Assembly: GCF_036320965.1 (NCBI RefSeq)
Contig: NC_092261.1
Span: forward strand, 10,387,697-10,451,696
Direction of reading: 5' to 3'
Length of the DNA stretch: 64,000 bases
Origin: Panulirus ornatus
Taxonomy: Eukaryota > Arthropoda > Malacostraca > Decapoda > Palinuridae
Part shown: positions 61,666-64,000 of the stretch, piece by piece
Layout of the letters: each line of letters opens with the position of its first letter
How positions within the stretch are numbered: position 1 is the first letter of the stretch
Program-made: the position numbers and the translations under genes
The notes under the pieces: generated by a model
Told to the model about the DNA's origin: nothing
Seen by the model: only the letters and a program-made list of their open reading frames with translations
Database searches by the model: none

Positions 61666-63223
61666 CTTCGTATATTTTGTGTTTTTTTAAAATATATATA
61701 TTTTTTATATATATTTATATATATATATATATATTTAATTAATATATTATATAATATTTTTTTTTTTTTTTTTTCCGGGGTTTTTTTGTTCATTATCTGC
61801 CTTGGTTTACATTCTGATTGGTTTTCTATGCTTTTGCTCTGTTCTTTGCTTGCGCATAATGTACATTTTCCTTGCCTTGTTTGCGCCTTGTCGCTGTGTG
61901 CGCGTCATGAATTCATAAGACCGTGTCACCAACACATGATGCTATATTTCTTCCCTCTCTCTCCACCTCTCGTTGGAGTATTCATTTAAATATTGACGGT
62001 GCTTTAACGAGGGCCGTTCAGTTTTATCGGTGTACGGGGGTGGGTTTCAGGACGGAGGATGGGTATTGAAGTGAATTTCTTCGTAACAATTTCTTTTTTT
62101 TTTTGCATCATTGTGCCCCCCCTTCACTCACACGCCCCCCTTTCCCAACCCCGTAAACCCCCCCGTGGATGTGTCCTCCGTCCCCCCTCCTCTTAGTTAA
62201 ATGGGTGTTCCGTGTCATGTGGTGTGTTTGTGTTGTGTGGGCAACGTGTGTGTGTGTGGGGCGGCGGGGGGTTCAAAGTGTCTGCTCTCCCCAATTTTTG
62301 TTTTATGATTGTCGTGGTGGTTTGTGTTTGCGTGGTGGGTCGTCGTCCCCCCTTTCATTTGCCGTCTTTGTGACCCGCGTTTTTCTCTGCTATATCTTGT
62401 CGACAACTGTCGTTGCTGGAGGCGGTTTGGGGCTCGTTTTCTTGGGCCAAAGGTGATTTTCCTGTCTTATGATCACTTTTTTTATTATTTGTGGGACCGT
62501 TAATCCCTTGCTGCTGTGCTGGTACTGTTTTTAATAGCCCATCTGTTGTTGCTTTTTTCATCTTTTTTTTTTTTCTTTTTCGTGGGGTTTTTTTTGCTGT
62601 TTTGTTGTCATTGTTTTTGGGGGGCGTAGGAGCGTGCGACACCATGGCGTGGGAAAATGTTTATGAACGGTTTTGGGATGGTGATTGGACTTAGTCCGTA
62701 TCCCACGTGTTAAAAGGGACACGTCCTGGTGAGCGAAGTCGTTCGGGTACGTTATAGCCAACGGCAATACGAGTAGGAAGAGTCGTTACTCTATTTCCAG
62801 TGGCTGGTACGTACTACATCCATCCATCAAGGCATCATTCATGAAGATTGTGAGACGCAAAGATGCCATCCTTTTTTTTTCTTTTTGAGAACTTCAGACC
62901 ACTGTGCGTAATCTCACACAGCCAATAGCGTTAATGCTATGGTTTCAGAACAGCATATACCTATAACTTCTCGTCAGAAGAACATATATCTTATCTATGA
63001 GATTCCTTGATCTAATAATTAATGATACACGACTGAATGTGCCATGCGATCAGCGGGGTGCAGGTGAACGGGCAACTTCAAAAGACGTTCCTTCATCCCA
63101 TTTTTTGGGAAGAGAGAAAGGATGGGAACATAAGAGTGATCTCTTGAGAGCGTAAAATGAGCGATCTATTGGTGAATCGGAACCTATAACTGGCTGGTGG
63201 TGGTGGTGGTAGTGGGGGTAGGT

Positions 63224-63256
63224 GGGTGGGCGAGAGGGTGAGGGAGGGATGGAGGG
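63224..63256 (+). repeat. Quadruplex-type G runs (copy 2)
   Basis: Identical run and loop pattern to 49236-49268. Confidence 0.85.
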
Positions 63257-63426
63257 TGGTATAAGTGGGGGTGAGGGAGAGGGGAGGGGTGAGGGAGAGA
63301 GGAGGAGAGAGGGAGCGAGGATAGTATGAGAGGAGAGAGGGTGGGGATGGGGGGAAAGGAATGCTCAACGAGATTAGATTCTTTCCGTGTAAGATTTAAT
63401 ATCTTAGAACGTGCAGCTGCCATTAA

Positions 63427-63427
<1 letters not shown>

Positions 63428-63491
<64 letters not shown>
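63428..63491. repeat. (TC)n microsatellite (copy 2)
   Basis: About 32 units, close in length to copy 1. Confidence 0.97.
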
Positions 63492-63494
<3 letters not shown>

Positions 63495-63626
63495 ATTACG
63501 TATACTGTCACTTCTAGAAACATCCGCCTGGCGCGTTGTGATTGCTCGTTTATGACTCGCTGACACAAGTCTCGGCGCCGTTTGCTTCGTCCGATTCCCA
63601 GGCAAGACTCGCCATCAGTTTCAGTG

Positions 63627-63651
63627 GTGTGTGTGTGTGTGTGTGTGTGTA
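63627..63651. repeat. (GT)n microsatellite (copy 2)
   Basis: About 12 units. Confidence 0.95.
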
Positions 63652-64000
63652 CGATATCGGTAATCGCATTCGCTGAATATCAGTAATACAGCGACAAACT
63701 ACCGCGCAAGAATGTGTTAAAAGATACGATGGAAGGTTACTATCACGGGTGATTATAGCGCACGCCCCACTCGTAATGTCGTCCCTATTTGCAAATCTAT
63801 CACTAATTGCAACGCTCCACTGGTAATGTCATCTCTATATGTAGCTTTATCAGTAATTACAAGCGTTAATTACAACGTAATTTGTTAAATGAAATGTACC
63901 TGAGTACAAAAGTGATATCTACTCGTCATACCAGCTCACTTACGTTCAAGGGAAGTGAAAAAAGAAAAAACAACTAAAGACTACCACGAGTTAGATGAAA

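Larger units (their letters stand above)
59684..64000 (+). repeat. Copy 2 of the long direct duplication
   Basis: Aligns end to end with 45513 to about 50014. From 59684 to about 62715 it differs by very frequent one- to few-base deletions and conversions into homopolymers. From about 62716 to 64000 it differs by only about 16 substitutions and a few small indels. The block runs off the window. Its left junction falls next to a (GT)n at 59665-59682. Confidence 0.95.

Overview
This is eukaryotic, intron- or intergenic-type DNA with no gene that can be supported. It has extreme microsatellite density (more than 50 tracts of (GT/AC), (GA/TC), (AT), plus (TCTA), (GGTGT) and (TAA-like) runs), about fifteen minisatellite arrays, and relics of non-LTR retrotransposons and SINEs. 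The repeat families I recognise from memory are ones I associate with decapod crustaceans: a GC-rich motif CGCGTTAGCGAGGTAGCG that runs into (AT)n, a LINE whose antisense 3' end carries that motif, and a tRNA-derived SINE whose 3' end contains GTACCCATTTATCGACC. A large decapod genome (lobster, crayfish or prawn) is the best guess. The species cannot be told from this window.

Layout. 0-19.5 kb holds a 20-bp and a 21-bp minisatellite, a deleted antisense LINE relic (2.7-3.1 kb), a CpG/CCAAT-rich diverged duplication (5.6-6.1 kb), a reverse-transcriptase relic on the plus strand (9.7-9.9 kb) and a minisatellite of about 33 bp (13.9-14.45 kb). 19.55-24.34 kb is one array of 154 copies of a 31-bp unit. 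Apart from its 3' edge it varies at a single C/T site, so it reads as a two-letter variant map. 24.3-45.5 kb is microsatellite-rich DNA with several 28- to 60-bp minisatellites, SINE fragments and two other interspersed repeat families. 45.5-50.0 kb is the first copy of a long direct duplication. 50-57.4 kb holds a 26-bp array with a 104-bp higher-order period, an antisense LINE 3' end (51.55-52.02 kb), long (AT)n tracts and a 2-kb G-rich strand.

59.7-64.0 kb repeats 45.5-50.0 kb in the same orientation. Its first 3 kb is riddled with one- to few-base losses and homopolymer changes, but the last 1.3 kb is about 99% identical. This pattern suggests an unpolished assembly segment joined to a good haplotig, or a recent tandem duplication partly assembled from poor reads.

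The parts do not form a pathway or operon. The shared theme is that transposon 3' ends abut microsatellites, and that arrays expand and homogenise. I found no defence system, operon, rRNA, tRNA gene or intact protein gene. Open frames are either microsatellite translations (Cys-Val, Thr-His, Tyr-Ile, Leu-Ser, Arg-Glu) or short unrecognised frames without support.
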